Shown in pieces: positions 26,625 to 35,875 of a DNA stretch of 64,000 bases (positions are counted from its first letter, which is position 1; each line of letters begins with the position of its first letter). The DNA is from Vreelandella neptunia (GTDB taxonomy: Bacteria; Pseudomonadota; Gammaproteobacteria; Pseudomonadales; Halomonadaceae). A program made the position numbers and the translations under genes. The stretch spans positions 4,216,001-4,280,000 of the forward strand of contig NZ_CP140255.1 of NCBI RefSeq assembly GCF_034479615.1, written 5' to 3'. The notes under the pieces are model-generated. The model searched no databases. It was not told where the DNA came from and was given only the letters and a program-made list of their open reading frames with translations.

Positions 26625-27416
26625 ATGAGCCAAGCGCCCCTGCTTTACAGCGTGGAAGACGGCGTCGCCTGTATTACCCTGAACCGCCCCGAAAGCTTGA
26701 ACAGCTTCAATACCGAAATGCATGCCGAGATGCGCAAGGTGCTAAAAGCCGTGCGCCAGGACTCAAGCGTTCGCGCTTTGTTACTGACGGGCAACGGCCG
26801 AGGTTTCTGCGCCGGTCAGGATCTTTCCGACCGTAGCGTCGCGCCCGGCGAGCAGGCCCCCGACCTCGGCGAGTCGCTGGAGAAACGCTACAACCCTATG
26901 CTGCGTGCTCTCAAGGACATGCCGTTCCCCACCATTTGTGCGGTGAACGGTGTAGCAGCTGGCGCTGGGGCCAATATCGCCCTGGCCTGCGACATCGTCT
27001 TGGCGGCCCGATCGGCAAACTTCATTCAAGCCTTCTGTAAAATCGGTTTGATTCCAGACTCTGGCGGCACCTGGACATTGCCTAACTTAGTGGGCATGGC
27101 TCGCGCCAAGGGCCTGGCGATGCTGGGCGACAAGCTCCCCGCCGAAACCGCCGAACAGTGGGGCATGATCTGGCGCTGCGTCGACGATGAGGCGCTCCAA
27201 GAAGAGGCCATGAACATGGCGCGCCACCTGGCCACTCAACCCACCCGTGGCCTGGCACTGATTAAGCGCGCTCTGCATGCCAGCAGCGATAACAGTTTCA
27301 ACGAACAGCTCGACCTGGAACGCGACCTTCAGCGGCTGGCCGGGCGCTCTGAAGATTACCGCGAAGGTGTCAGCGCTTTTATGGAAAAACGTCGCCCCAC
27401 CTTTAAGGGAGAGTGA
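26625..27416 (+). CDS. paaG: PaaG: epoxyphenylacetyl-CoA isomerase
   Basis: A 263-residue crotonase-fold enzyme; E. coli PaaG has 262. Visible are ACITLNRPESLNSFN, the oxyanion-hole region GRGFCAGQDL and AVNGVAAGAGANIALACD, and KIGLIPDSGGTWTLPNLVG, where the acidic residue of the active site lies. PaaG converts the ring epoxide to the seven-membered oxepin-CoA. ATG 26625 is preceded by CAAGGA; the frame upstream (from 26565) has no domain content. First gene of paaG-(paaH remnant)-paaI. Confidence 0.92.
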   Translation: MSQAPLLYSVEDGVACITLNRPESLNSFNTEMHAEMRKVLKAVRQDSSVRALLLTGNGRGFCAGQDLSDRSVAPGEQAPDLGESLEKRYNPMLRALKDMPFPTICAVNGVAAGAGANIALACDIVLAARSANFIQAFCKIGLIPDSGGTWTLPNLVGMARAKGLAMLGDKLPAETAEQWGMIWRCVDDEALQEEAMNMARHLATQPTRGLALIKRALHASSDNSFNEQLDLERDLQRLAGRSEDYREGVSAFMEKRRPTFKGE

Positions 27417-27417
27417 T

Positions 27418-27585
27418 ATGCCAGCCCTTCTCTCTACCGCCACTATAAGCATCATCAGCACAGGCGCCATTAATGCCTTGACCGATAGCCGTTTGGTTAT
27501 CGAGGCTATCGTCGAGCACCTTGAGGCCCAACGTCAGGTGTTTGCTCGTCTCGAAGCTCTACACGAGGAAAGCTTTCATGCATGA
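27418..27585 (+). pseudogene. paaH: paaH remnant (3-hydroxyadipyl-CoA dehydrogenase), internally deleted
   Basis: A 55-codon frame in the exact place of paaH. Its start MPALLSTATISIISTGA resembles the N-terminal Rossmann strand of PaaH, with the glycine motif damaged (IISTGA where IIGTGA would be expected). After a missing stretch it resumes with LTDSRLVIEAIVEHLEAQ and ARLEALHEE, the second part of the NAD domain (usual form SDLVIEAIVE). Everything after that is gone; the full enzyme has roughly 500 residues. The ATG lies one base after the paaG stop, and the TGA overlaps the paaI start by eight bases, so coupling is retained. The paaF and paaJ genes are not in the window either. Confidence 0.8.
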
Positions 27586-28045
27586 TTCCCAACTGACCCC
27601 GCAGCAATTGGCGGAAGCCTGCGCCGAGGCAATGTTTTCCCGCGACCATGCCAGCCAAGGGTTGGGGATGCGCATTACTCGCGTGGCTCCCGGCTTCGCC
27701 GAACTGACCATGACCGTGCGTCAGGACATGGTGCAGGGGCACGGCAACTGCCATGGCGGATTTCTGTTTGCCCTGGCTGACTCAGCCTTCGCGTTTGCCT
27801 GCAACAGCTACGACGAAGCCACAGTAGCTTCCGGTTGCAGTATCGACTATCTCGGCCCCGGCCAGTTGGGCGACGAGATCACCGCCACCGCCGAAGAGCG
27901 CAGCCGCCGCGGGCGTACCGGCATTTACGACATTACGTTGCGCAATCAGCACGGCGATACCGTTGCCTTGTTCCGCGGGCGTTCCTACAAAATTCGCGGC
28001 AGCGTACGCCGCCTGGAAGACACCGCTGCTGGCGATAAACAATGA
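27578..28045 (+). CDS. paaI: PaaI: hydroxyphenylacetyl-CoA thioesterase
   Basis: A 155-residue hotdog-fold thioesterase. The catalytic region GNCHGGFLFALADSAFAFACN holds the conserved H-G-G and the acidic residue on the long helix. PaaI releases CoA from dead-end acyl-CoA intermediates. ATG 27578 follows CGAGGAAAGC and overlaps the paaH-remnant stop. An earlier in-frame codon at 27521 would add 19 residues with no family likeness. Confidence 0.92.
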   Translation: MHDSQLTPQQLAEACAEAMFSRDHASQGLGMRITRVAPGFAELTMTVRQDMVQGHGNCHGGFLFALADSAFAFACNSYDEATVASGCSIDYLGPGQLGDEITATAEERSRRGRTGIYDITLRNQHGDTVALFRGRSYKIRGSVRRLEDTAAGDKQ

Positions 28046-28155
28046 AAGACGCGCTGATCATTGAGCGCTTATAAGCCCATTACTAAAGCCATTTCATCGC
28101 CCATGGCGCATTTAGAAACTAGTCCAATAACAACTAGCTTGATCGGAGACCCCTG

Positions 28156-29469
28156 ATGAATCAGCCCGCAACGCGTATCGACACTGCGACTCTCGATCCC
28201 CTGGAAACCGCCAGCGTCGACGAGCTGCGCGCCACTCAGGTCAAGCGCCTGAAGTGGAGCCTGAAGCACGCCTACGACAATGTGCCCTTCTACCGCCAGT
28301 CTTTCGCCAAGGCTGGGGTGCATCCCGACGATATCCAGACGCTAGCGGATCTCGCCAAACTGCCTTTTACCACCAAGGCAGATTTGCGCGACAACTACCC
28401 GTTCGGCATGTTGGCCACGCCGATGAGCGAGATCGTTCGCATCCATGCCTCCAGCGGCACCACCGGGCAACCGACGGTGGTGGGCTACACCCAGAGCGAT
28501 ATTGATGTGTGGTCTGATGTGATGGCACGCTCGATCCGCGCCGCCGGCGGCAGCCGCAACGACAAGGTGCATGTGGCCTACGGTTACGGCCTGTTCACCG
28601 GCGGTCTGGGTGCCCATTACGGCGCCGAGCGCCTGGGCTGCGCGGTGATCCCCATGTCGGGTGGCCAGACCGAGAAACAGGTGCAGTTGATCCGTGATTT
28701 CGAGCCGGACATCATCATGGTCACTCCCTCGTATATGCTCAATATCGCGGACGAGATGGAGCGCCAGGGCATCGATCCCCACACACTGCCGCTGCGTACC
28801 GGCATTTTCGGTGCCGAACCCTGGACCGACAGCATGCGTACTGCTCTTGAGAAGCGCCTGGGTATCGACGCATTGGATATCTATGGCCTGTCGGAAGTAA
28901 TGGGGCCCGGCGTGGGCATGGAGTGCCTGGAAACAAAAGATGGCCCGACTATCTGGGAAGACCACTTCTATCCTGAGATCATCGACCCGGTCAGCGGTGA
29001 CGTCTTGCCAGATGGCGAATATGGCGAGCTGGTGTTCACCACCTTGACCAAAGAAGGCCTACCGGTGATTCGCTACCGCACCCGTGACCTGACCCGCCTG
29101 CTGCCGGGCACCGCGCGCCCTATGCGACGCATCGACAAGATCACTGGCCGCAGCGACGACATGCTGATCATTCGCGGAGTGAACGTGTTCCCCACCCAGA
29201 TCGAAGAACAACTGCTCAAGATCGCGTCGCTTTCTCCCCACTACGAGATCGAAGTCAGCCGCCAAGGCAATATGGACATGGTGCTTGTTCGTGTAGAGGC
29301 AAATCATCATGACATCGCCCGCGACCCCGTAGTTTGTGAAGAAGCCGCGCTACAGCTCCAGCATGCCATCAAAACGCACATTGGTATCAGCACCCAGGTC
29401 GAGGTGTGCCCAGTAGAAAGTGTTATGCGTTCGATGGGTAAGGCCAGGCGTGTAAAAGATCTTCGCTGA
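28156..29469 (+). CDS. paaK: PaaK: phenylacetate-CoA ligase
   Basis: A 437-residue adenylate-forming enzyme. The phosphate-binding loop IHASSGTTGQPTVVGYT sits near residue 97, and FGAEPWTDSMR, DIYGLSEVMGPG, TRDLTRLLPG and the C-terminal GRSDDMLIIRGVNVFPTQIEEQL are family signatures. It activates phenylacetate to phenylacetyl-CoA, the committed step and the PaaX inducer. CGGAGA precedes ATG 28156. It is 110 bp after paaI and ends at an intrinsic terminator. Confidence 0.95.
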   Translation: MNQPATRIDTATLDPLETASVDELRATQVKRLKWSLKHAYDNVPFYRQSFAKAGVHPDDIQTLADLAKLPFTTKADLRDNYPFGMLATPMSEIVRIHASSGTTGQPTVVGYTQSDIDVWSDVMARSIRAAGGSRNDKVHVAYGYGLFTGGLGAHYGAERLGCAVIPMSGGQTEKQVQLIRDFEPDIIMVTPSYMLNIADEMERQGIDPHTLPLRTGIFGAEPWTDSMRTALEKRLGIDALDIYGLSEVMGPGVGMECLETKDGPTIWEDHFYPEIIDPVSGDVLPDGEYGELVFTTLTKEGLPVIRYRTRDLTRLLPGTARPMRRIDKITGRSDDMLIIRGVNVFPTQIEEQLLKIASLSPHYEIEVSRQGNMDMVLVRVEANHHDIARDPVVCEEAALQLQHAIKTHIGISTQVEVCPVESVMRSMGKARRVKDLR

Positions 29470-29520
29470 TTCAGCCTCTCTAGCGCCTTGCCGCCGTTTA
29501 GCGCCCCCCTCTTGTCAGAC

Positions 29521-29558
29521 AAAGCCCTTTAAAGAACTCCTTTAAGGGGGCTTTTTTG
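29521..29558 (+). terminator. Intrinsic terminator after paaK
   Basis: AGCCCTTTAAAG and CTTTAAGGGGGCT form a long stem around AACTC, followed by TTTTTT. It separates the paaGIK unit from paaABCDE. Confidence 0.8.
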
Positions 29559-29674
29559 CCCTCAAACAGTCATCTCTGGCTAGAGAACGCGACACATTAA
29601 GAATCACTTATTCCTAGCCAATTTTCCCTTATAAATCAATAGTCTTAGATTTATATACTATCACAAAGTCTTAA

Positions 29675-29723
29675 AGTGACACACAAAAATACTTATTGAT
29701 AAAATATTTCGTGTCACTATACT
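29675..29723 (+). promoter_or_regulatory. paaA promoter with paired operator half-sites (candidate PaaX site)
   Basis: TTGATA (29696-29701) and TATACT (29718-29723) form a sigma-70 promoter with 16-base spacing. Inverted half-sites AGTGACAC (29675-29682) and GTGTCACT (29711-29718) are 28 bases apart, one upstream of the -35 and the other touching the -10. E. coli PaaX is reported to use halves spaced by about 27 bases, so the layout fits PaaX repression although the half-site sequence differs. Confidence 0.65.
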
Positions 29724-29774
29724 TTAGGGAAGATAAGCCACACTCCCTGATATGCCGACGCCGCGGAGGTATCT

Positions 29775-30761
29775 ATGTACGCGCAGCTCGTTGAAACCGG
29801 TTCTAACAAACTCAAAACGCTTGATGAGATGAGCCCTGAGGAACGCCAGTTCCAGGAGCGCATCAATGATGAAATTAAAATAGAACCCAAGAACTGGATG
29901 CCGGACGCCTACCGCAAGACCTTGATCCGCCAGATCTCGCAACACGCCCACTCAGAAATCGTCGGTATGCTGCCGGAAGGCAACTGGCTGACACGGGCAC
30001 CAACCCTCAAGCGCAAGCTGCAGCTAATGGCCAAAATTCAGGATGAGGCAGGTCACGGTCTGTACCTCTATAGCGCTATGGAAACCCTGGGTGCCGACCG
30101 CGACGAAGAGATCGACAAGCTTCACGACGGCCGCGCCAAGTACTCCAGCATCTTCAATTACCCAACGCTCAATTGGGCTGATATGGGCACCATCGGCTGG
30201 CTGGTTGATGGCGCTGCCATCGTCAATCAGGTACCGCTACAGCGCACCTCTTACGGCCCCTATGCACGTGCCATGATTCGTGTGTGCAAGGAAGAGAGCT
30301 TCCACCAGCGCCAGGGGTATCAGATTCTGCTGACCATGATGCAAGAGGGCACCGACGACCAGAAAGCCATGGTGCAGGACTCCATTAACCGCTTCTGGTG
30401 GCCCTCGCTAATGATGTTCGGGCCATCCGACGAAAATTCTCCCAACAGCGCTCAGTCGATGGCCTGGAAGATCAAACGCCATAGCAACGATGAGCTGCGC
30501 CAGCGCTTCCTCGACCAAACCGTACCGCAGCTGGAGCTGCTGGGCTGCACCGCCCCTGATCCGGATCTCAAATATAACCAAGAGACCGGCCACTACGAGT
30601 TCGGTGAAATCGATTGGCAAGAGTTCTTCGATGTGGTCAAGGGCAACGGCCCCTGCAACCGCGAGCGTGTAGAGGCACGCCGTAACGCCATCGATAACGG
30701 TGCCTGGGTACGTGAAGCTGCCGTGGCTCATGCCGCCAAACGTCAACGCCGAGCGGCCTGA
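29775..30761 (+). CDS. paaA: PaaA: catalytic subunit of the phenylacetyl-CoA 1,2-epoxidase
   Basis: A 328-residue ferritin-like diiron protein. Carboxylate and histidine ligands are visible in [15 protein letters not shown] (E-x-x-H) and [16 protein letters not shown] (E-x-x-H), and [17 protein letters not shown] is a PaaA signature. With PaaC it forms the core that epoxidises the ring of phenylacetyl-CoA using O2. The start follows GCGGAGG. First gene of paaABCDE. Confidence 0.96.
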   Translation: MYAQLVETGSNKLKTLDEMSPEERQFQERINDEIKIEPKNWMPDAYRKTLIRQISQHAHSEIVGMLPEGNWLTRAPTLKRKLQLMAKIQDEAGHGLYLYSAMETLGADRDEEIDKLHDGRAKYSSIFNYPTLNWADMGTIGWLVDGAAIVNQVPLQRTSYGPYARAMIRVCKEESFHQRQGYQILLTMMQEGTDDQKAMVQDSINRFWWPSLMMFGPSDENSPNSAQSMAWKIKRHSNDELRQRFLDQTVPQLELLGCTAPDPDLKYNQETGHYEFGEIDWQEFFDVVKGNGPCNRERVEARRNAIDNGAWVREAAVAHAAKRQRRAA

Positions 30762-30842
30762 TTCTTAAGACCTGATTTTTGATTCTTAAAACAATCGAGA
30801 GCCCTGCGACACGGGGCTCCTTTGACCACAGAGGCTTTCCTC

Positions 30843-31124
30843 ATGGCTGATTGGCCCCTCTTCGAAGTTTTTATACGCAGCAAGCACGGCCTTAATCACA
30901 AGCACGTTGGTAGCGTACACGCCGCCGATCGCCGCATGGCCATTGAAAACGCCCGCGAGCTGTACACCCGTCGCAATGAAGGGGTGAGCATCTGGGTGGT
31001 TCCGGCCAGCGAAATCACCGCCTCTTCTCCCGACGAGAAAGAGGCGCTGTTTGACCCGTCTAACGACAAGGTCTATCGCCACGCATCCTTCTACAAACTG
31101 CCGAAAGAAGTCGGCCACATGTAA
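30843..31124 (+). CDS. paaB: PaaB: small subunit of the phenylacetyl-CoA epoxidase
   Basis: A 93-residue protein with the family opening WPLFEVFIRSKHGLNHKHVGS and the later segment ARELYTRRNEGVSIWVVP. PaaB links the PaaAC core to the reductase PaaE. ATG 30843 gives the normal length; the in-frame codon at 30822 would add seven residues. Confidence 0.95.
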   Translation: MADWPLFEVFIRSKHGLNHKHVGSVHAADRRMAIENARELYTRRNEGVSIWVVPASEITASSPDEKEALFDPSNDKVYRHASFYKLPKEVGHM

Positions 31125-31135
31125 GGGAGGCAGCA

Positions 31136-31960
31136 ATGCAAAACATATCTCATCAAAGCGCGGCTCATCGAAGCTCGGCTCAGAAAAACACAGCTCAAAA
31201 AACACACCCCCCGTTGATCGATTACCTGCTACGCCTTGGCGATAACGACTTGGTACTCGGCCAGCGCCACGCACAACTGTGCGGCAAGGCACCCGCGCTG
31301 GAAGAGGAACTGGCCTTAATGAACGTGGGCCTCGACCTCTTCGGTCAGGCCCGCAACTGGCTGGGCTATGCTGCTGAACTGGAAGGCCAGGGCCATGATG
31401 CCGACTATTTAGCCTTTCGCCGCGATGCCCAGGATTTTCGCAACCTGTTGCTCGTTGAACAGCCCAACGGTGACTTCGCCGACATCATGGGGCGCCAGTT
31501 CCTGTTCGATGCATGGCACGTCCACCTGCTTGACAGCCTGTCTCACTCCAGCGACCCCCGCATTGCTGAAGTGGCCGCCAAGTCGCTTAAGGAAGCAACG
31601 TACCACCTACGTCGCTCCTCTGAATGGGTAATTCGCCTGGGCGATGGCACGGAAGAGAGCCACACCCGCATGCAGCGAGCGCTCGACAACCTCTGGCAGT
31701 TCACCGGTGAGCTACTGCAGGGCGACGAGGTTGATAAGGCCATGCTGGAAGCCGGTATTGCGCCAGCCCCAGACACGCTGGCCACCCGCTGGAAAGCAAC
31801 CGTGGAAGAGGTACTTGAGGAAGCTACCCTGGCACGCCCTGCCTACGACTCCTGGATGTATACCGGCGGTAAAGTCGGTCATCACACCGAGCACCTGGGC
31901 TTTCTATTAGCGGAAATGCAATACCTGCCGAGGGCATATCCCGATGCAACCGTCTGGTAA
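31136..31960 (+). CDS. paaC: PaaC: structural subunit of the phenylacetyl-CoA epoxidase
   Basis: A 274-residue ferritin-like subunit that lacks a full diiron site and pairs with PaaA. Typical stretches are LRLGDNDLVLGQRHAQL, LDLFGQARNWLGYAAEL and the tail GKVGHHTEHLGFLLAEMQ. The first 25 residues are rich in Ser, Ala, His and Gln and look like an unstructured extension not usual in the family. It overlaps paaD by 17 bp. Confidence 0.94.
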   Translation: MQNISHQSAAHRSSAQKNTAQKTHPPLIDYLLRLGDNDLVLGQRHAQLCGKAPALEEELALMNVGLDLFGQARNWLGYAAELEGQGHDADYLAFRRDAQDFRNLLLVEQPNGDFADIMGRQFLFDAWHVHLLDSLSHSSDPRIAEVAAKSLKEATYHLRRSSEWVIRLGDGTEESHTRMQRALDNLWQFTGELLQGDEVDKAMLEAGIAPAPDTLATRWKATVEEVLEEATLARPAYDSWMYTGGKVGHHTEHLGFLLAEMQYLPRAYPDATVW

Positions 31961-32543
31961 CCATCCGTCTGCGTCTAGCGATGACAAGCTTATCGATGAC
32001 TGGCCCTCCAGCGACTTGATCGGCAGCGACCGCAGCGGCCTGCCGCCAGCCGGTGATGAAGGCGATGTCAACGCCGTGCTGGCTGTACTACAGGAAGTGC
32101 CAGACCCGGAAGTGCCGGTGGTTAGCGTGGTGGAGCTGGGCATTGTGCGTGATATCGACTGGCTGGATGGCAGGTTAGCGGTCAGCGTGACCCCGACCTA
32201 CTCCGGCTGCCCGGCCACGGAAGTTATCGAACAGCATATCCATGAAGCGCTGGTGGCCGCTGGCTATTCAGACCCGCTGATTCAGCGCCGCCTGTCCCCC
32301 GCCTGGACTACCGATTGGCTTTCAGAGGCCGGGCGCGAAAAATTGCGCGCCTACGGCATCGCGCCACCGGTGGAAAGTGCTAGTAAGCGCAGCCTGACGG
32401 GCCAACCTGATCCGGTAGTGCCCTGCCCTTTATGTGGCAGCAACGCCACCGAACGCGTTAGCGAATTCGGCTCTACGGCTTGCAAGGCGCTCTACCGCTG
32501 CCGTGATTGCCTGGAGCCTTTCGATTATTTCAAGTGTCTGTAA
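31944..32543 (+). CDS. paaD: PaaD: iron-sulfur/assembly accessory protein of the epoxidase
   Basis: A 199-residue protein with a DUF59/MIP18-type domain (EVPDPEVPVVSVVELGIVRD and TPTYSGCPATEVIE) and a C-terminal zinc ribbon, CPLCG followed by YRCRDCLEPFDYFKC. PaaD is needed for an active epoxidase, probably in cluster or metal assembly. The first 36 residues are a polar, low-complexity extension. Its start lies inside the end of paaC. Confidence 0.93.
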   Translation: MQPSGNHPSASSDDKLIDDWPSSDLIGSDRSGLPPAGDEGDVNAVLAVLQEVPDPEVPVVSVVELGIVRDIDWLDGRLAVSVTPTYSGCPATEVIEQHIHEALVAAGYSDPLIQRRLSPAWTTDWLSEAGREKLRAYGIAPPVESASKRSLTGQPDPVVPCPLCGSNATERVSEFGSTACKALYRCRDCLEPFDYFKCL

Positions 32544-32562
32544 AACGACGAGACCATTTCCC

Positions 32563-33645
32563 ATGAGCCGATTTCACGCCCTGACCGTCAAGGATGTGCG
32601 CAAGGAAACCCATGATGCCGTTTCCATTGCCCTCGACGTGCCCGATGACCTGCTGGACGCCTTTCGCTTTACCCAAGGGCAGTACCTGACGCTACGCCGC
32701 GACATCGAAGGCGAGGATATCCGTCGTTCTTATTCGATTTGCACCGGCGTGCACGAACATGAGCTAAGAGTCGCCGTCAAGCTGGTGCCCGGCGGCAGCT
32801 TTTCCACCTTTGCCAATCAGCACTTGCAGCCCGGCGACCGCCTGGAAGTGATGCCACCCCAGGGTAAGTTCTTCGTGCCGCTCGACCCCAGCCGTGAAGG
32901 GCACTATTTGGCGGTGACCGCTGGCAGTGGCGTCACGCCCATTATGTCGATTGTTTCCACCACGCTGGAAAGCGAGCCAAAGAGCCGCTTTACCGTCATC
33001 TATGGCAATCGTTCCACCACGGGTACGCTGTTTCGCGAACGCCTTCAGGATCTCAAGGACCGCTACCTGGAACGCCTCAACATCATTTATGTGTTCAGCC
33101 GCGAACAACAGGAAATCGATCTATATAACGGGCGCATAGATGCCGACAAGTGCAATGCCCTGTTTGACCGCTGGGTAGACGTACCCAAGCTCGACGCCGC
33201 GTTTATCTGTGGCCCGCAGGAAATGACCGAGATCGTGCGTGGTGTTCTGAGCCAACATGGAATGCCGAAGGAAAAAGTGCACTTCGAGCTGTTCACCACT
33301 GGGCTACCGGCGGCAGGCGCCAAGCGCCGCCAGGCGACGAAAGCGGCCCAGGTGAAAGCAGAAACCTCGCACATCAAAGTGATCATCGACGGCCGCACCA
33401 TTGAATACGACCTGCCCCGCAATACCCAGAGCATTCTGGACGCAGGTAACGAGCACGGCGCGGATATACCTTTCTCATGCAAGGCTGGGGTGTGCTCCAC
33501 CTGCAAGTCAAAAGTCATCGAAGGCGAGGTGGAAATGGACGCCAATTACGCCCTGGAAGATTACGAAATCGATGCCGGCTACGTGCTGTCCTGCCAGTGC
33601 TATCCGATCAGCGACAGGGTGGTGCTTGACTATGACGAGGTATAA
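32563..33645 (+). CDS. paaE: PaaE: NADPH-dependent reductase of the epoxidase
   Basis: A 360-residue reductase. The FAD-binding part has RRSYSICTG, the nucleotide-binding part has AVTAGSGVTPIMSI, and the C-terminal plant-type ferredoxin has SCKAGVCSTCKSKV followed by a distant cysteine in YVLSCQCYP. It passes electrons from NADPH through FAD and 2Fe-2S to the diiron centre of PaaA. Start ATG 32563 is 19 bases after the paaD stop. Confidence 0.95.
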   Translation: MSRFHALTVKDVRKETHDAVSIALDVPDDLLDAFRFTQGQYLTLRRDIEGEDIRRSYSICTGVHEHELRVAVKLVPGGSFSTFANQHLQPGDRLEVMPPQGKFFVPLDPSREGHYLAVTAGSGVTPIMSIVSTTLESEPKSRFTVIYGNRSTTGTLFRERLQDLKDRYLERLNIIYVFSREQQEIDLYNGRIDADKCNALFDRWVDVPKLDAAFICGPQEMTEIVRGVLSQHGMPKEKVHFELFTTGLPAAGAKRRQATKAAQVKAETSHIKVIIDGRTIEYDLPRNTQSILDAGNEHGADIPFSCKAGVCSTCKSKVIEGEVEMDANYALEDYEIDAGYVLSCQCYPISDRVVLDYDEV

Positions 33646-33714
33646 ACCCTAACCCACCTACTTCCAAGCCGGCGACCGCGTCGGCTTAGTCTATGTTTTG
33701 CGGGAGAGTACGCA

Positions 33715-35757
33715 ATGTCAGTTTTACAGAGTTACATCGCAGGCCAGTGGTTCGGAAAGACCGAATCCAAAGCACTGATTAGCGCCATTAACGGCACAAC
33801 CGTTGCGCATACCCACCAAGAAGAGATCAACTTTCGTGAAGCGGTGGCGTATGCCCGCAACACCGGTGTGAGAAATATGCTGGCACTGGATTTCCAGCAG
33901 CGGGCCGCCACTCTTAAAGCGCTGGCCGCCTATATCCAAGAGCGTAAGCGTGAGCTGTATGCCATCTCTCACCACACTGGCTGCACCAAGGCCGACTCCT
34001 GGATCGACATCGACGGCGGTTTCGGCACCCTATTTACCTACGCCTCCACGGGCCGCAAGGAACTGCCCTCCGGCAATGTGGCCCACGAAGGCCCGGTGAC
34101 TCAGCTAGGAAAAGAGAACCACTTCAATGGCACCCATATTCTGGTGCCCCGCCGCGGCGTCTCTGTACATATCAATGCGTTTAACTTTCCCATATGGGGC
34201 ATGCTGGAGAAGTTCGCACCCGCCTTTTTGGCAGGCATGCCGTGTATCTTCAAACCGGCAACCGCCACTAGCTACTTGACCGAAGCAGCCGTGCGCGTCA
34301 TCAACGACTCAGGCCTGCTGCCGGAAGGAGCGCTGCAACTGGTTATCGGCGGAGCCGGTGACTTACTGGATCATCTGGAAGAGCAGGACTTTGTCACCTT
34401 CACCGGCTCGGCAAGCACCGCCCTGAAGCTGAAAAGCCACCCTAACATCATGGCGAAGAGCATACCGTTCAACGCCGAGGCGGACTCGCTCAACAGCGCC
34501 ATCATGGCCCCGGATGTTAGCCCGGAAGACGAAGAGTTCGAAATCTTTGCCAAAGAAGTGGTCAAGGAGATGACCGCCAAGGCAGGTCAGAAATGTACCG
34601 CGATCCGCCGAATTTTAGTGCCTGCCGAGCATCTGGATGCATTGGCGAACACGCTTAAGTCGCGGCTTGCCAACATTGTGGTCGGTGATCCTCATGAAGA
34701 AGGCGTACGCATGGGCGCGCTCTCTTCCCGTGACCAATTGAGAGACGTTAACCACGCAATTGAACAACTGTTAGAGACCAGTGAGTGCGTCTTCGGCAGA
34801 GACGGCAACTTCAAGCCTGTCGGCCAGGGTGTTGAAAACGGTGCCTTCATTACTCCCCACTTGCTGATCAATCGTAACCCGTTGAACGACGGCGGCGCTC
34901 ACGACATTGAAGCCTTTGGCCCCGTCGCGACGCTAATGCCCTACAGCGGCATCGACGAAGCCCTGACCATCGCCGCCAAGGGCAAGGGCAGCTTAGTGAC
35001 CACGCTGACCACGAAAGACCCTGCCATTGCGGCTGAAATGATCCCCGTTCTGGCCGCCCAGCACGGCCGCCTGCAGATTCTGGATGCTCAGGCAGCAAAG
35101 GAATCCACTGGCCACGGCTCTCCGCTACCGATGCTCAAGCATGGCGGGCCCGGCCGCGCAGGCGGCGGTGAGGAACTCGGCGGCATTCGTGCGGTTCACC
35201 ACTATCTACAGCGCACCGCCATCCAGGGCTCTCCGAGCATGCTCGCGGCAGTCACAAAGGAGTATGTGCGTGGCGCCAAGGTGATCGAGACTGACGTTCA
35301 CCCATTCCGCCGCCATTTCGACGACCTGCAGGTTGGGGAGTCACTGTTAACCCATCGCCGTACCGTCACTGAAGCCGACATCGTCAACTTTGGCTGCCTC
35401 TCCGGCGACCACTTCTATATGCACTTTGATGACATTGCCGCCAAAGAGACCCAGTTCGGCCAGCGCATTGCCCACGGCTACTTTGTGCTGTCTGCCGCTG
35501 CGGGTCTCTTCGTTTACCCAGGCGAAGGCCCCGTACTGGCGAACTACGGCCTGGATACACTGCGCTTTATTACACCGGTGTTGGTCGGCGACACTATCCG
35601 CGCCCGCCTAACCTGCAAGCGCAAGATTGATCAGGGCCGGACATCTCCTGACGGGCACCCACAAGGGGTGGTGATGTGGGACGTAGCGGTGACCAATCAA
35701 AACGATGAACTGGTCGCCAGCTACGACATTCTAACGCTGGTGGCAAAGCGGCAGTAA
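33715..35757 (+). CDS. paaZ: PaaZ: bifunctional oxepin-CoA hydrolase / semialdehyde dehydrogenase
   Basis: A 680-residue fusion. The N-terminal ALDH domain (about 1-520) has the catalytic cysteine in [10 protein letters not shown] near residue 294 and [11 protein letters not shown] before it. The C-terminal MaoC hotdog domain (about 530-680) has [14 protein letters not shown] and [15 protein letters not shown]. It opens the oxepin ring and oxidises the resulting aldehyde. GGGAGAG precedes ATG 33715. It is 69 bp after paaE and ends at a strong terminator. Confidence 0.96.
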   Translation: MSVLQSYIAGQWFGKTESKALISAINGTTVAHTHQEEINFREAVAYARNTGVRNMLALDFQQRAATLKALAAYIQERKRELYAISHHTGCTKADSWIDIDGGFGTLFTYASTGRKELPSGNVAHEGPVTQLGKENHFNGTHILVPRRGVSVHINAFNFPIWGMLEKFAPAFLAGMPCIFKPATATSYLTEAAVRVINDSGLLPEGALQLVIGGAGDLLDHLEEQDFVTFTGSASTALKLKSHPNIMAKSIPFNAEADSLNSAIMAPDVSPEDEEFEIFAKEVVKEMTAKAGQKCTAIRRILVPAEHLDALANTLKSRLANIVVGDPHEEGVRMGALSSRDQLRDVNHAIEQLLETSECVFGRDGNFKPVGQGVENGAFITPHLLINRNPLNDGGAHDIEAFGPVATLMPYSGIDEALTIAAKGKGSLVTTLTTKDPAIAAEMIPVLAAQHGRLQILDAQAAKESTGHGSPLPMLKHGGPGRAGGGEELGGIRAVHHYLQRTAIQGSPSMLAAVTKEYVRGAKVIETDVHPFRRHFDDLQVGESLLTHRRTVTEADIVNFGCLSGDHFYMHFDDIAAKETQFGQRIAHGYFVLSAAAGLFVYPGEGPVLANYGLDTLRFITPVLVGDTIRARLTCKRKIDQGRTSPDGHPQGVVMWDVAVTNQNDELVASYDILTLVAKRQ

Positions 35758-35790
35758 CGCCTCAGCCGACACAGCCAGACAAAAAAGTAA

Positions 35791-35838
35791 TACAAAAAAA
35801 CGGATGACAGGACACTTACCCTGTCATCCGTTTGTTTA
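35791..35838. terminator. Bidirectional intrinsic terminator between paaZ and dctM
   Basis: CGGATGACAGG (35801-35811) and CCTGTCATCCG (35819-35829) form a perfect 11-bp stem with a seven-base loop. TTTGTTT follows on the plus strand, and the A-run 35794-35800 gives a T-run on the minus strand, so both convergent operons can end here. Confidence 0.92.
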
Positions 35839-35875
35839 GCAAGGACGTTAATAGAACCGTATTAATAGCATCGTT

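Noticed and set aside
29696..29710. FNR box at the paaA promoter
   Set aside because: TTGAT is present but is followed by AAAA and TATTT, not ATCAA; only the paaG promoter has the full site.
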